64,000 nt of DNA from Oegoconia quadripuncta (Eukaryota; Arthropoda; Insecta; Lepidoptera; Autostichidae), in assembly GCA_949316235.1 (NCBI GenBank), contig OX438743.1:31341242-31405241 (forward strand), given 5' to 3'. The position numbers were made by a program, and so were the translations under genes. Positions 54,951 through 64,000 of the stretch are shown piece by piece; the first letter of the stretch is position 1, and every line of letters begins with the position of its first letter. The notes under the pieces are model-generated. The model had not been told where the DNA came from. It saw only the letters and a program-made list of their open reading frames with translations, and ran no database searches.

Positions 54951-55446
54951 ACAGGCCAGCATGTAGGTAGATTCTTAATAATAATTAACAATTAATTGAA
55001 AAAGGTTTATATTTTTATAAGTCCAGGATCCAGCGACTTCACCGGTTACTCAGGAATTCTATTTGGGTGGGCTATGTTCAGCAATCGACGTCCTGTCCCT
55101 GATTTGACGAGCCTGTCAACGCAACGGTATAGAAACATTCATCGTTACCAAAAACTAGAGAATTTAATTCGCGGTGAAGGAAGTTGATTGGACGATAGTT
55201 TAAAATTGCGATATCCCTGTAGTGCATCCCTAATATGCTGCGAGGTCTATGTGGCGGAGTGTTCACAAAATAAGTGATCATTATGTAATCTTCAGCCCTG
55301 GCCGTCGGGACACCGACGGTTTCTCAGAACAAAAACGTATAGGAAGTTGGATAGTGGCTAGGAGCTTTATACATTGAGATAATGACCCATTCAGTTGGTT
55401 TTCCAAAAGTACAATCAACAATCTGTACACTTCTCACTTCGTATAT
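54951..55446. other. Non-coding; possible tiny LINE scrap at 55065
   Basis: GGGCTATGTTCAGCAATCG and ACGTCCTGTCCCTGA near 55066 resemble the AYVQQWTS end of a LINE; too short to call. Confidence 0.35.
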
Positions 55447-55504
55447 ATCCCAACTAATCCCAACTAATACTATAAATGCAATTTTTTTTTTTTTTTTTTT
55501 TTTT
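55447..55504 (-). repeat. R7 scrap plus 23-base poly-T
   Basis: CCCAACTAATACTATAAATG is the reversed R7 end; it runs into T23 at 55482-55504. An ATT microsatellite follows at 55600-55623. Confidence 0.55.
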
Positions 55505-55836
55505 AATTTATTTATCCATAGAACATAGAAATGTTTGAGTGTGTGTATATTATGTGTGTATTTACTATGTTTGTGCTGCTGAGCACATTGGGATGAAATT
55601 TATTATTATTATTATATTATTATAGACGAGCAGCATTACTGCTGGTATGTCTATGTCACAGTGTTGGAAGAGTTCACATTGATCATTATGTTGTTATTCA
55701 GTCAATATTTAAGTCATTACTAGTTTTTTAAAAATTAATGCAATCTATTCTTGAACGAATTTGGTTTGGTTTGGTTGGTAGATAAGTGATTAGGGCCTGG
55801 ATTAACAATTAGGCAAGTTTTTTTTTTTTTTTTTTT
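55505..55836. other. Non-coding, simple repeats
   Basis: Contains the ATT run and a second poly-T (55818-55836) that belongs to the next S2 copy or a LINE tail. Confidence 0.45.
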
Positions 55837-56065
55837 AAATAAAAATATTTCGGACATTTACACCAATCATCTAGTCCCAAACTAAGCAAAGCTTGTGCTA
55901 TGGATACTAGATAACGGATAAACATTCATAAATATTTATATAAACATCCACGACTCGGAATAAATGTTCGTATTCATCACACAAACATTTACCCCTCGCG
56001 GGATTCGAACCCGCAACCGTTGGTTTCGCTGACAGGGTCACTATCCACTACACCAACCGGTCGTC
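55837..56065 (-). repeat. S2 SINE, minus strand, near full length
   Basis: AATATTTCGGACATTTACACC, ATCTAGTCCCAAACTAAGC, GGATACTAGATAACGG, CGGGATTCGAACCCGC and CACTACACCAACCGGTCGTC. Read minus, it has an intact A box (TTGGTGTAGTGGA) and B box (GGTTCGAATCC). It preserves the empty site that was hit by S1 in the copy at 35953. Confidence 0.88.
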
Positions 56066-56394
56066 AAATTATTGAAGAAACCAACACCTTTCAACACATA
56101 GCAACTTATACATAAATATTACGATCTATCAAAACTAAACTCACAAATCTTCTTATTAATAATGAAATAAAAAATGGCTAATTTTCTTGTTGAACGGATT
56201 TTGATTAAATGTTCCACGCGAACGTCGCAGGCAACAGCTAGTTTTTAATAATCTAATGTTTCTGTTCCGTTAAACTCAATCTGTGCACTATGCTAACTTT
56301 GCTACGCCTTAGTCAAGAATTTCAGAAGGCTCGTTCTAATTGTGAAATTTTAATTTTATTCTTATTATTAGTATTAAAATTATGATTACCAAAA

Positions 56395-56550
56395 TGTTTG
56401 TGAGAAATTTGCTATGTAGGTGGAATATACCTTGGATGAAAACATAGGATACTTTTTATCCCGATTAAGTGAGTAGTTCCCGCGGGAAAACAAATCTCCG
56501 CGATAAAGTTATTCCATGCAGGCGAAGCCGCGGGCCGAAAGCTAGTGAGA
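56395..56550 (-). repeat. R7 interspersed repeat, minus strand
   Basis: GGATGAAAACATAGGATACT, TTTTATCCCGATTAAGTGAG, AGTTCCCGCGGG, GCGATAAAGTTATTCC and GGCGAAGCCGCGGGCCGAAAG. Reverse orientation of the copy at 34540. Confidence 0.75.
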
Positions 56551-57446
56551 AATAAACATCAATAATTTTCTTCAAAAGTCGGCATCTTTGAACTATTTAG
56601 GTTAAGTACAAAAGTAAACTCGATAGTTTCTACTTTAGGTACGTGCCCTCAAAACAGCGGTTTAACTTTTTCGAGAAAGAAAAAACAACAATCGCTACCG
56701 CCAACCGATTCATCATCATCGAGACGGATCCACGAAATTTAACACTATTATTCTGGTTTCATCTGGCCAAAATTTAATACTATTATTTGACTGAGATTGG
56801 TGGAAGAATTTTATTTTTAAATCAATGTCCGCCAAGCAAACATTGGTGCTGGCCCGGCGAAATTCTTCGCGGTTCGTTTGACATTTTCAAAAGGACTTTG
56901 CAATATGCTTTCGTGGTCGTTTATTTATGTGATGATTAATTTTAGACCTTAACGTCATGGAGGTGAAGTAGAGTGAAATATATCAAATGCAAGCGTAAAG
57001 TGGTAATGGTTAAAAAAATAATCACGTTAGTATTCCACGGTAGCCGAATTATTTGGTTGTGGATTTAGTTTCCTTTCAAATTTTAGACATAAAAATATAC
57101 CTTTAATGGATATTTCTATAAATAGACATTATTTTGTGAACGCGTGGTGCTTTGCGATGTAGTTGAAGTATTTATTGTTTAACGAATTCTATATGTAGGT
57201 ACTTCTGCAAAACTAGAGGAACGTTAAATATATTTTTTTCCTTCACGGTTGGAATATCCCCAATTTCGCAATGGCGTACATTACTTTATATACGATAGTT
57301 AATATGTTTCGTAACTATTCTTGGATTTTGCTGGTAAACCTTCTAGTAATTAAGTTGAATGTGCGTAGTGCATAATGTGCTCTGCCATTTGTTTTATAAC
57401 ATTTGCAAAACAAAGATACCTGTACTATAGGTATACTACCGTACTT
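56551..57446. other. Non-coding, nothing recognised
   Basis: AT-rich; no recognised feature. Confidence 0.45.
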
Positions 57447-57508
57447 ATCAACAATGCCATCAACATTGCTGCCTACGGTAGAGTCAGATAAGATGTTGGT
57501 AGATATTT
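57447..57508 (-). repeat. S1 SINE body scrap, minus strand
   Basis: AATGCCATCAACATTGCTGC and GATAAGATGTTGGTAG are the reverse complement of the S1 body. It abuts the M5 element. Confidence 0.55.
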
Positions 57509-57700
57509 GGTGATTTGTTATTCACTATCTAAATTTTGTATCGTTGTTCAGACCCTCAACAGTTAGGGGGATAGATATAGAACTTTTGTATGAAACAGCT
57601 GATTTTTTTTCTCGATTTCCTCGAGATGGTCTCATAGTGAAAGTTGTTCAGTTTGATGGTCTAAACAAACACACAACATTTAGATAGTTATAAAAAAACA
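57509..57700. mobile_element. MITE M5 copy 2, foldback type
   Basis: CACTATCTAAATTTTGTATC, GTTGTTCAGACCCTCAAC on the left and GTTGTTCAGTTTGATGGTC, TAAACAAACACACAACATT on the right form inverted arms; GAAACAGCTGATTTTTTTTC and CTCATAGTGAAAGTTG are shared with copy 1 at 41886. Confidence 0.7.
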
Positions 57701-59042
57701 GCAAGCATAGGTTGGTACCTGCTTACCGTGAAAACCAAATACAAGACCCAAAACCGATCCTTGGACCTGCCTTACCACCTAGCCCCGATCGCGATTCATT
57801 TAGCATCTAGATTTAAAATATTGACCACAGCATCTATTTAAAATATAATACATCAATTCTTAACGAACAAGAATTTGATAGGACACTAAAAGATTACAGC
57901 CGCTTAGTTCACGTCAGAAACAATTTATAACTATCATGTAATTCTCGTATTACCTTATCACAAGCAGTACAATCACGCACAAAATCGCCTAAAGCCACTT
58001 GAAAGCATAGAAAAGCACACGTGTCGATGTGGCTTAATCCGCGGCTTTGCGTTATAATCCGACCACCCAGAGAACATTGCGCGACCGACCATTATGCTGC
58101 CCACAGAAATAGTACCCCCATTATTATATAGAATAGAACATATATAGGCACTCTTATTATTTTACACTATAAAATCGAGACCACCTACATCACATGCTCT
58201 TTTCCTTTATTGAGATTTTTTGCAAAACACTTTTGGATGCGAATGTAATGATCCGTTCGTGATTTCTTGGTGGTTTTTGGGCATTTATGTCTATATTGCC
58301 ATAGTTACAAATTTATTATCCGGGTTTTTTGCAAGCTTCAGCACACATAAATGACTGACGCAGACATCAGAAATCACAGTTGATTGAAAAATAATAGAAT
58401 GTCCTAAAATTTGCAATCTGTTTTGGGATAAAAAATAAATGAGATTACACTCTTTGTTCCCCGCCAAAATGACTGTGACGTCAATTCTAGACTAACATTA
58501 GAACGATTTATCAATTGTTAATGACATTACATCAATGACAATAGTATAATACAGTATTCAACACAGCTTATCATCCAAACATTTCATAACTTAGTTTGCG
58601 ACCTTATGCAGGGTAGATATAAACAGTAATATAAGTTGTTATAAACGCTAATTCGATATTGACACACTCATCCATTGTTTATACTAGCTTTGACATCCAG
58701 ACCATAGTTCAACGACCATATCATTTACCTTTAATTAAAAATATGAAGGAGAAAATGCGATATCTACTACCTACAAAATGAAGAGGTACAGAGACAATTT
58801 TCACAAGCAGGTTCTGCATCACACTTCTAAGAAAACACTTTGAAGAAAGCAGTGCAAAAGAAACCTTAACTTACAATTATTGCATTCCCACGTTGGGCTT
58901 CATTCACACACGTATATCGAGAATAGGAAGCATGTCCAATGGAGCCCGTATCAAACAGGGATAGTATTCATAATGAGTTTGTGACGAGGTGTGCAACCTC
59001 GACCTCTTTTCCTCTTTTTTTTCGATACTCTTGTTGTTTGTT
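57701..59042. other. Non-coding, nothing recognised
   Basis: No repeat or exon recognised. A somewhat GC-richer spot lies near 58020-58110. Confidence 0.4.
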
Positions 59043-59125
59043 TGTTTGTAAACGCTTTATTGTACAAAAAGGCAATACATTAATTTTGCATTGATACATA
59101 AATTGAGTACAACGGCGGACTTATC
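59043..59125 (-). repeat. LINE 3' tail, minus strand
   Basis: TTGTAAACGCTTTATTGTAC, AAAAAGGCAATACATTAATT and GGCGGACTTATCCC; the same subfamily as 32232-32290. Confidence 0.65.
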
Positions 59126-59795
59126 CCTTTTTACTTTCTTCGAATTAGATTCAAAATTCGGAATTCTAAATCATTTTCTAGCCGTTTTTCGGGAACTACT
59201 ACGACGAGGTCATAGGTTAGGTTAGTAGTAAGTTAGTAATAGTAATCCTTTAAATAATTGTATTGTATGTGTAATAATTGTATCCTAAAAGTGTAAACAT
59301 GTGAGTGCTAAATAAAACACAGGACATCAGTTTATTCCGGGGTTGTTTTTACGCGGACAATTCTTATGACGCCCAACTTCTTATATTACACCTGATCACC
59401 TCCATCTACCGTCAGCAACCCAGTGGGACACATCCACCCATCGCAAGTTGAGTTACTGGTTGCTTTTAAACGTGCACTGTGTGTAAGTAGCTTGGTTGGT
59501 TGATGCCCAAGTTGCCGACTGTACCTAAATGTTATTGTTCGCTCGACCGTACACCAATGTGTATTAATGATTACTCGGTCGGTCCGACGATTAACTTCCA
59601 TCTGTTATGGAAACGTCTTCCTGTGGGCTCCCTGGGGAAATCCAATACACTCATAAGCAAAGAAATTAAAAAAGCCTTAAACAGGTATTTAACAATTAGC
59701 ATTTTCATTCCCAGGAAATGTTATTTATACCGATTCCAAAAAGGAGCATATTCGTCTGTATGTAGTATTTTTTTATATGTAAGTTCACCGACTTT
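59126..59795. other. Non-coding, nothing recognised
   Basis: Short frames on both strands in 59386-59814 have no resemblance to known proteins. Confidence 0.4.
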
Positions 59796-59850
59796 TTTAA
59801 TCGACCTCAATTAAAAAAGGAGGAGGTTGCATATTCCGCTGTATTTTATT
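59796..59850 (-). repeat. R5 terminal block, minus strand
   Basis: AATTAAAAAAGGAGGAGGTTG is the reversed R5 end, as at 6212. Confidence 0.5.
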
Positions 59851-60079
59851 TATTTTAACACTTCATTGCATGCACACATTAAAGAAAACAAAAAATCCTG
59901 GGCAATATTAAACATTGTACCCTAAAAATAATATTTTTTAAGATTTTATTTTACTATTTTCTCGTCGTGATTAATATGTCTATCCGTGCCAAATTATAGC
60001 TTTCTAGTACTAAGAGCCTCTGAGCTAAGCCTCGGACAGACAGATGGACATTGCGAAACTATAAGGGTTCCTTGTAGAT

Positions 60080-60297
60080 TCTCTCTCTTTTTTTTAAGAG
60101 CTATGCTCTTGTCGGTGGAGTCCATTCCACACTTCTCTACATTCTGCTTATCTTTGACTTTCTGATACGACACGGCACTTTTTTTTTACTTGTACCATGT
60201 ATGTTCTTCTAGGTCTTTCTCTCTCCCTCTTCCCCTCCAATTTTCCTTCAATGATGTTCTTGATGAAGCCGTCGTATCGTGTCGGATGACCCAATAT
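60080..60297 (-). pseudogene. LINE C-terminus relic (EGKLEGKRERERPRRTYM type)
   Basis: The minus strand reads GHPTRYDGFIKNIIEGKLEG, KRERERPRRTYMVQVKKK, then after a frame change AVSYQKVKDKQNVEKCGM, DSTDKSIALKK. This is the C-terminal tail of a lepidopteran LINE reverse transcriptase (GH--RHD-F---I-EG--EGKR-RGRPR--Y). Dead by frameshift. Confidence 0.75.
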
Positions 60298-60576
60298 CTT
60301 TCCCCTTCTTTTTCAATGATCTTCAAAATACTCTCTTCACTTGTTGATTACGGAACCTTAAAAAAATTCGGAGAACTTTTCGTGTTAGGTCACCAGACTA
60401 CGTAATTACACATATCGATCGCTACACACTCAAACATATATTTTAGTAGGCTATATATATTATACAAAGGACAAATAGGTATGTTTTGTTTACCAATAAT
60501 GTATGTATTTAGTACACGGCGAGCGACCACTCAAACGTGACACGTTAAACTCGTTGGTAAACGCATATTTATTTAC
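60298..60576. other. Non-coding, nothing recognised
   Basis: No feature recognised. Confidence 0.4.
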
Positions 60577-60770
60577 CCGACTACACGACGCAAACGGGGG
60601 GTAATGCAGTCTATATGGTTATGTATGTTTGTGGCGCTCTAGAGATGAAGCGGGTGGTCCGATTTTTATGATTCTTACGTCATACGTGTGAATATTGTGT
60701 ATGGCACTAAATACATAACTTACCCGACTGCACGACGAAAAGGAACGGTACTGTGTTTATCATCAAAAGT
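60577..60770 (+). repeat. R8 interspersed repeat, start block duplicated
   Basis: TTACCCGACTACACGACGC at 60577 and TTACCCGACTGCACGACGA at 60720 are two copies of the same start block, followed in the first case by GGCGCTCTAGAGATGAAGCG and GTCCGATTTTTATG. I recall this repeat as common in Lepidoptera. Confidence 0.6.
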
Positions 60771-60874
60771 TATTTAATCCTAACGATTTGAACTCCTTTA
60801 ATGTAATGATTGCGAAATTTACCTTCTTATAATAATAACTATAAAGTGTAAAATAAAAAAAATCACCGTTTTCC

Positions 60875-61045
60875 TGCCCCACTCTAGGTGGGGTCGGCAC
60901 AACATTTCTTCTTTCAGCCGTCATCTCCGTACTCACCCCTTTCATACATATATAATTCCTCGTACACCTAATTTTACCTACCTAATTTAGTCTACCCCAC
61001 ATCTTCTTCGGTCTTTCTCTACCTCTGCATCCCTCCACACAGTAA
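60875..61045 (-). repeat. Probable LINE-derived fragment
   Basis: CCTGCCCCACTCTAGGTGGG, GTCGGCAC and later CTTCTTCGGTCTTTCTCTACC resemble the reverse complement of a degenerate LINE coding end; a shorter relative sits at 40100. Confidence 0.4.
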
Positions 61046-61600
61046 AATAAAAAGTAAGTAAATGAAAAATATCTATAATAACACGCGGCGTATATAAAAT
61101 TAAATGTTTACATAAACAAGTAATTAATTGTAATGTGGACATCCGTAACAGTCGGGACCCATTTTTGAGAAGAATTGAGCAGGTCTAGATTTTTAACGAG
61201 TCCCGATTGTTATGAACATACTTTGCTCGAAATTTGTAATATTTTACCGGCTAGTTTAAAATGTTAATATATTATTGCTCCTATGTAAACGTGTTCCATA
61301 CATTTAAAACGGTTTGACAGGAGAAATCAGAAACGAGAAAAGCAAGGGCAGGTTTGCTAAGTTATGTAAAAATCATCTATTGTCTAATTACCCCGCTCAG
61401 AGAACGTTGTTCTATCCACAAATTGTAATATATATTCTACCTACTACGGTATACCTACATTATATTTATATTTGAACTGTGTAGCATCGTTGAGACTGAT
61501 TTACTTTCACAGACAAACCGATCAATTTGGTTTTGTGGGGTAAGCCTATTAACCACCTATTTGAAAGTGAGCAGAAGAAAAACAACATGTTATGCGACTT
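61046..61600. other. Non-coding with a short inverted repeat
   Basis: TAACAGTCGGGAC at 61148 and GTCCCGATTGTTA near 61201 form a 13-bp inverted repeat about 40 bp apart. Nothing else. Confidence 0.4.
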
Positions 61601-62530
61601 CGGCGTTACCTTCGGTTCTGTGTCCATAGCTCTTGCCGGAAAATCCTTACCAAGCGTGCTAACCTTCGGTACCTCGGGTCACTCATACAGGAGTACAGGT
61701 GAGATCGGCCAGGACATCACAAATCGGATCAACGCGGGTTGGATGAAATGGCGAGAGATCACGGAAAACAATATGTGACTCACGGATGCCCCTCAGGTTA
61801 AAGGGTTTTAGCCGCCTCCGTAGCTCAATGTAAACAAAATATTTACGAATCGGAGGTTCGATCCCCAGCGGGGTACATATTTAGTACTCGATTTGGTTGG
61901 TGGTAGGGCATTTTAAATGTCCGCCTGGCTAACTAACTACATCTTATCTATGTCTGCCGGAAAACAGCAATGTTAATAGCATTATTGTGTTCAGGTTGTC
62001 AGAGATGAGACAGCCAGTCCCCCAAATAAGATAGGCTTTCCAGTTTCCAATCCGTAATAAGACCTGTCGTAATGTATGGTCGGAGTGTTGGGCTATCAAG
62101 AAGATAAATGAAAGAAAATTACATGTAGCGGAGATGAAAATTTTTAAGATGGAAATTTTGAGATGGATGAGTGAAGTGATAATGATGAGATGGATGAGTA
62201 GTGATGAGGACAGATAAAATAAGGAATGAGTATGTAAGAGGGAGTTTAAAGGTGGCACTCGTGACAGAAAAGTTAAAAGAAAATCGTGGGTATGGACATG
62301 TTATGAGGATGGATGAAACGCATGTTACTATGAGAGTGATGAATATAAATGTCGATGGTTAGAAAGAAAGAGGAAGACCATAAAAAGATATATGGGTTGT
62401 GATTGGATGATATGATCGAAAACGGCGTGAATGATGAAGCTGATAGAGGAGATTGAAAAAAACGTACTGCGCCGAAACCAAATAAATTGGAACCAGGGCA
62501 AAAATATGATGTATCTGCATAACAAACATA
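61601..62530 (+). pseudogene. RTE-like reverse transcriptase C-terminal region, split by S1
   Basis: First part (61640-61811), in changing frames: KRANLRYLGSLIQE, TGEIGQDITNRINAGWMKWR, RMPLRLKG. Second part (62043-62500): FQSVIRPVVMYG, INERKLHVAEMK, RWMS, RIRNEYVRGSLKVA, KLKENR, YGHVMRMDETHV, GRPKKRYMGC, and DEADRGDWKK. This matches the order of RTE-type LINE proteins (YLGS-IQ, GEI--D---RI-AGW-KWR, MPL-LKGK-Y--V-RP--MYG-ECW, AEM-MLRWM, D-IRNE, GHV-RM). Many stops and frameshifts. It ends in AT-rich AAATAAATAATAAAA. Confidence 0.8.
61812..62040 (+). repeat. S1 SINE inside RTE relic, lacking its 3' tail
   Basis: Head CCGCCTCCGTAGCTCAATG and B box TTCGATCCC (with a ~10-bp loss before it), then the body to CCCCCAAATAAGATAGG and CTTTCC. 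The S1 tail (ACATCAGGTG... plus oligo-A) is absent and the RTE reading resumes at once. Confidence 0.85.
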
Positions 62531-62547
62531 AATAAATAATAAAAAAA

Positions 62548-62604
62548 ATACATACAGACGAACATTGAATCTCCTGCTTTTTTGGCGTCGGTTAAAAAAT
62601 AGTA
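62548..62604 (+). repeat. R5 terminal block
   Basis: CATACAGACGAACATTGAATC, TCCTGCTTTTTTGGCGTCGG, TTAAAAA: end of an R5 element. Confidence 0.55.
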
Positions 62605-62929
62605 GATATATTTTTTTTGGAATAATTCGGAGAATTTAGGTTATAAACATAATATCGAAAGTGCAGCGTGGATGGCCGTCAACGTACTCAAGAGAAAGGG
62701 TAGCCCCAGTAAAGGACAGACCTCAGAGCGGTCTGCTGTTGCTCATAGGATAATTTGAGTGTTGTAAGTGAAACCGCAACCTAATTGCGTCCATCCCAAG
62801 TTGTGATATTAAACATAGGGCAAGTTCATACTGACTCACTATTACCCTATAAACTCTTAAGTAATAACTTTAAATTGAACATTTAGAAAATCTCCGCAAA
62901 CATTGATGGAACAAATGATTATAACGTCC
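62605..62929. other. Non-coding, nothing recognised
   Basis: No feature recognised. Confidence 0.4.
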
Positions 62930-63140
62930 ACGTAGACTACACCGAAAGATAGTGTTAAAAGCTAAATATAAAGGCTTAACCGATTTTTAACAAAGCTATG
63001 GATGATGGCTAAGAACCTGACCTCTGTTTAGTCGTTCATATAAAAAATCCGCATTCAAATCAGGCCACAGATTACCAAGATACGTTCGGACAAAGATAAC
63101 ATAATAACACTCGTCGTTTTTCGTTCGGGGTTAAATGGAA
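62930..63140 (-). repeat. R6 repeat, minus strand
   Basis: GTGTTAAAAGCTAAATATAAAG, GGCTTAACCGATTTTTAAC, ATGGCTAAGAACCTG, and the reversed start CACTCGTCGTTTTTCGTTCG, GGGGTTAA. Same block order as the plus-strand copies at 42656 and 52080. Confidence 0.65.
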
Positions 63141-63416
63141 AAACAGGAAATATAGAATGAAAAATAAATACAAGGTATTAACGGTTTCGGAAAATAACTC
63201 TAAAAAAATTTCTGTACCTACGCACACAGAATCTTTAGGGTTTCCTAAGCAAGGTACAATGAGCATCAGTACCTCAATGTATGGCTATATAGGTATTTAT
63301 ATTGAAAAATGCCTAAAAAAGACGCAATTCTCGGTATGGGTTCGCTAGTATGCTGAGAGGAGGTAGAGGAAGATCGAGACACGCCTATTCAGATAAAGTA
63401 TAGAAAATGTGTAAAT
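63141..63416. other. Non-coding, nothing recognised
   Basis: A 63-codon frame at 63157-63348 has no known resemblance. Confidence 0.4.
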
Positions 63417-63696
63417 ATGTATACACAGTGGCATAACAAGTGACTGTACTTGATGTGACAGCTGATGATGTGATCAGGGTGTATTTCACGACGTAGAATA
63501 ATGTGTGTGTTAAGTCTTTAATATCTCATAAGCAGGTGGAAGACATGGCAGACGGAATTGATCAACCAAATTAGTGGCAATATAACGTCAGCAGTTTTGA
63601 TCTCTATTTCTTATACCTACGTCGTGAAACACACCCTGACCGCAACATCAGCTGTCACATCAAGTACAGTCACTTGTTATGCCACCGTGTATACAT
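63417..63696. mobile_element. MITE M6, ~280 bp with ~80-bp terminal inverted repeats
   Basis: Left ATGTATACACAGTGGC, ATAACAAGTGACTGTACTTG, ATGTGACAGCTGATG, TCAGGGTGTATTTCACGACG; the right arm is its reverse complement with few changes, ending GCCACCGTGTATACAT. The outermost TATA on each side makes the exact edge and duplication hard to fix. The centre (~110 bp) has no ORF. Confidence 0.88.
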
Positions 63697-64000
63697 ATTA
63701 GTATAGGAACCCAATCATGACACTTTTGCTCCCAATTACGGAGTTCCAAATTCCCCATAGGAAACCTACTCCATACCAGATCTGGAACCACCTCGAGAAT
63801 ATTTTCATTCCAATAAAGAAAAAACTACGCGAATCGGTCTCGGAATCTTACATTCGTACATAGAAAAAAAAATACGCCATCAATAACGTCCTGTTTTGTG
63901 AGTCAATTAAAATTTATCATTATGAATTATGTTTACCTCACCGACATGATATAATAAGAGAAGATGAGTCTGCACGCTGCTAATCATTAGAATTGATTAT
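63697..64000. other. Non-coding, nothing recognised
   Basis: No feature recognised up to the window end. Confidence 0.4.

Overview
The window looks like nuclear DNA of a moth or butterfly (Lepidoptera). It is AT-rich with many short simple repeats, shows no bacterial gene structure, and is packed with interspersed repeats of kinds I associate with lepidopteran genomes. I found no convincing host protein-coding exon, no true tRNA or rRNA gene and no CRISPR array. The region is best read as intergenic or intronic DNA whose recognisable content is mobile-element sequence. Family assignments come from reading copies against one another and from remembered protein families; no database was searched.

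Three short retroposon families dominate. S1 (about 310-335 bp) has a tRNA-like head with pol III A and B boxes, a conserved body and a LINE-like tail ending in oligo-A; eight near-complete copies lie at about 1.55, 9.5, 11.7, 17.8, 23.1(-), 36.0(-), 43.7 and 53.6 kb, with many fragments. S2 (about 230-300 bp) is a second tRNA-derived family. S3 (about 300 bp) begins with a stretch resembling the internal promoter half of 5S rRNA, so it is a 5S-derived SINE.

LINE material includes one 5'-truncated jockey/CR1-like element at 2968-4450 (-) with a readable reverse transcriptase carrying YADD, several C-terminal relics of the same general type with a WNSLP motif (12.75, 13.1, 33.3 kb), many decayed endonuclease/reverse transcriptase C-termini (7.7, 21.3, 29.7, 30.7, 51.6, 60.2, 61.6-62.5 kb) and numerous LINE 3' tails ending in AATAAAGAGTATTTGTATTG-like sequence. 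DNA-transposon remnants are foldback or MITE elements at 7.0, 10.5/54.5 (a pair), 16.1-17.2, 31.7, 41.9/57.5 (a pair), 52.4 and 63.4 kb.

Insertion order can be read in several places: S1 inside S2 with a TAGA duplication (36.0 kb), a 3'-shortened S1 inside an RTE-like reverse transcriptase (61.8 kb), S1 inside another repeat (23.1 kb), a 77-bp TTAA-flanked element inside a repeat whose empty site is visible in other copies (52.4 kb), and an S3 copy whose 5' part is inverted as expected from twin priming (14.8-15.0 kb). Tandem structures include a 136-bp-period array that seems to have grown from an S1 tail (41.4-41.9 kb), an exact 69-bp duplication (28.1 kb) and a decayed ~46-bp minisatellite (39.3-40.2 kb). 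The stretch 45.9-51.5 kb is the longest one with almost no repeats that I recognise. I see no new multi-gene system; the value of the window lies in its retroposon biology.
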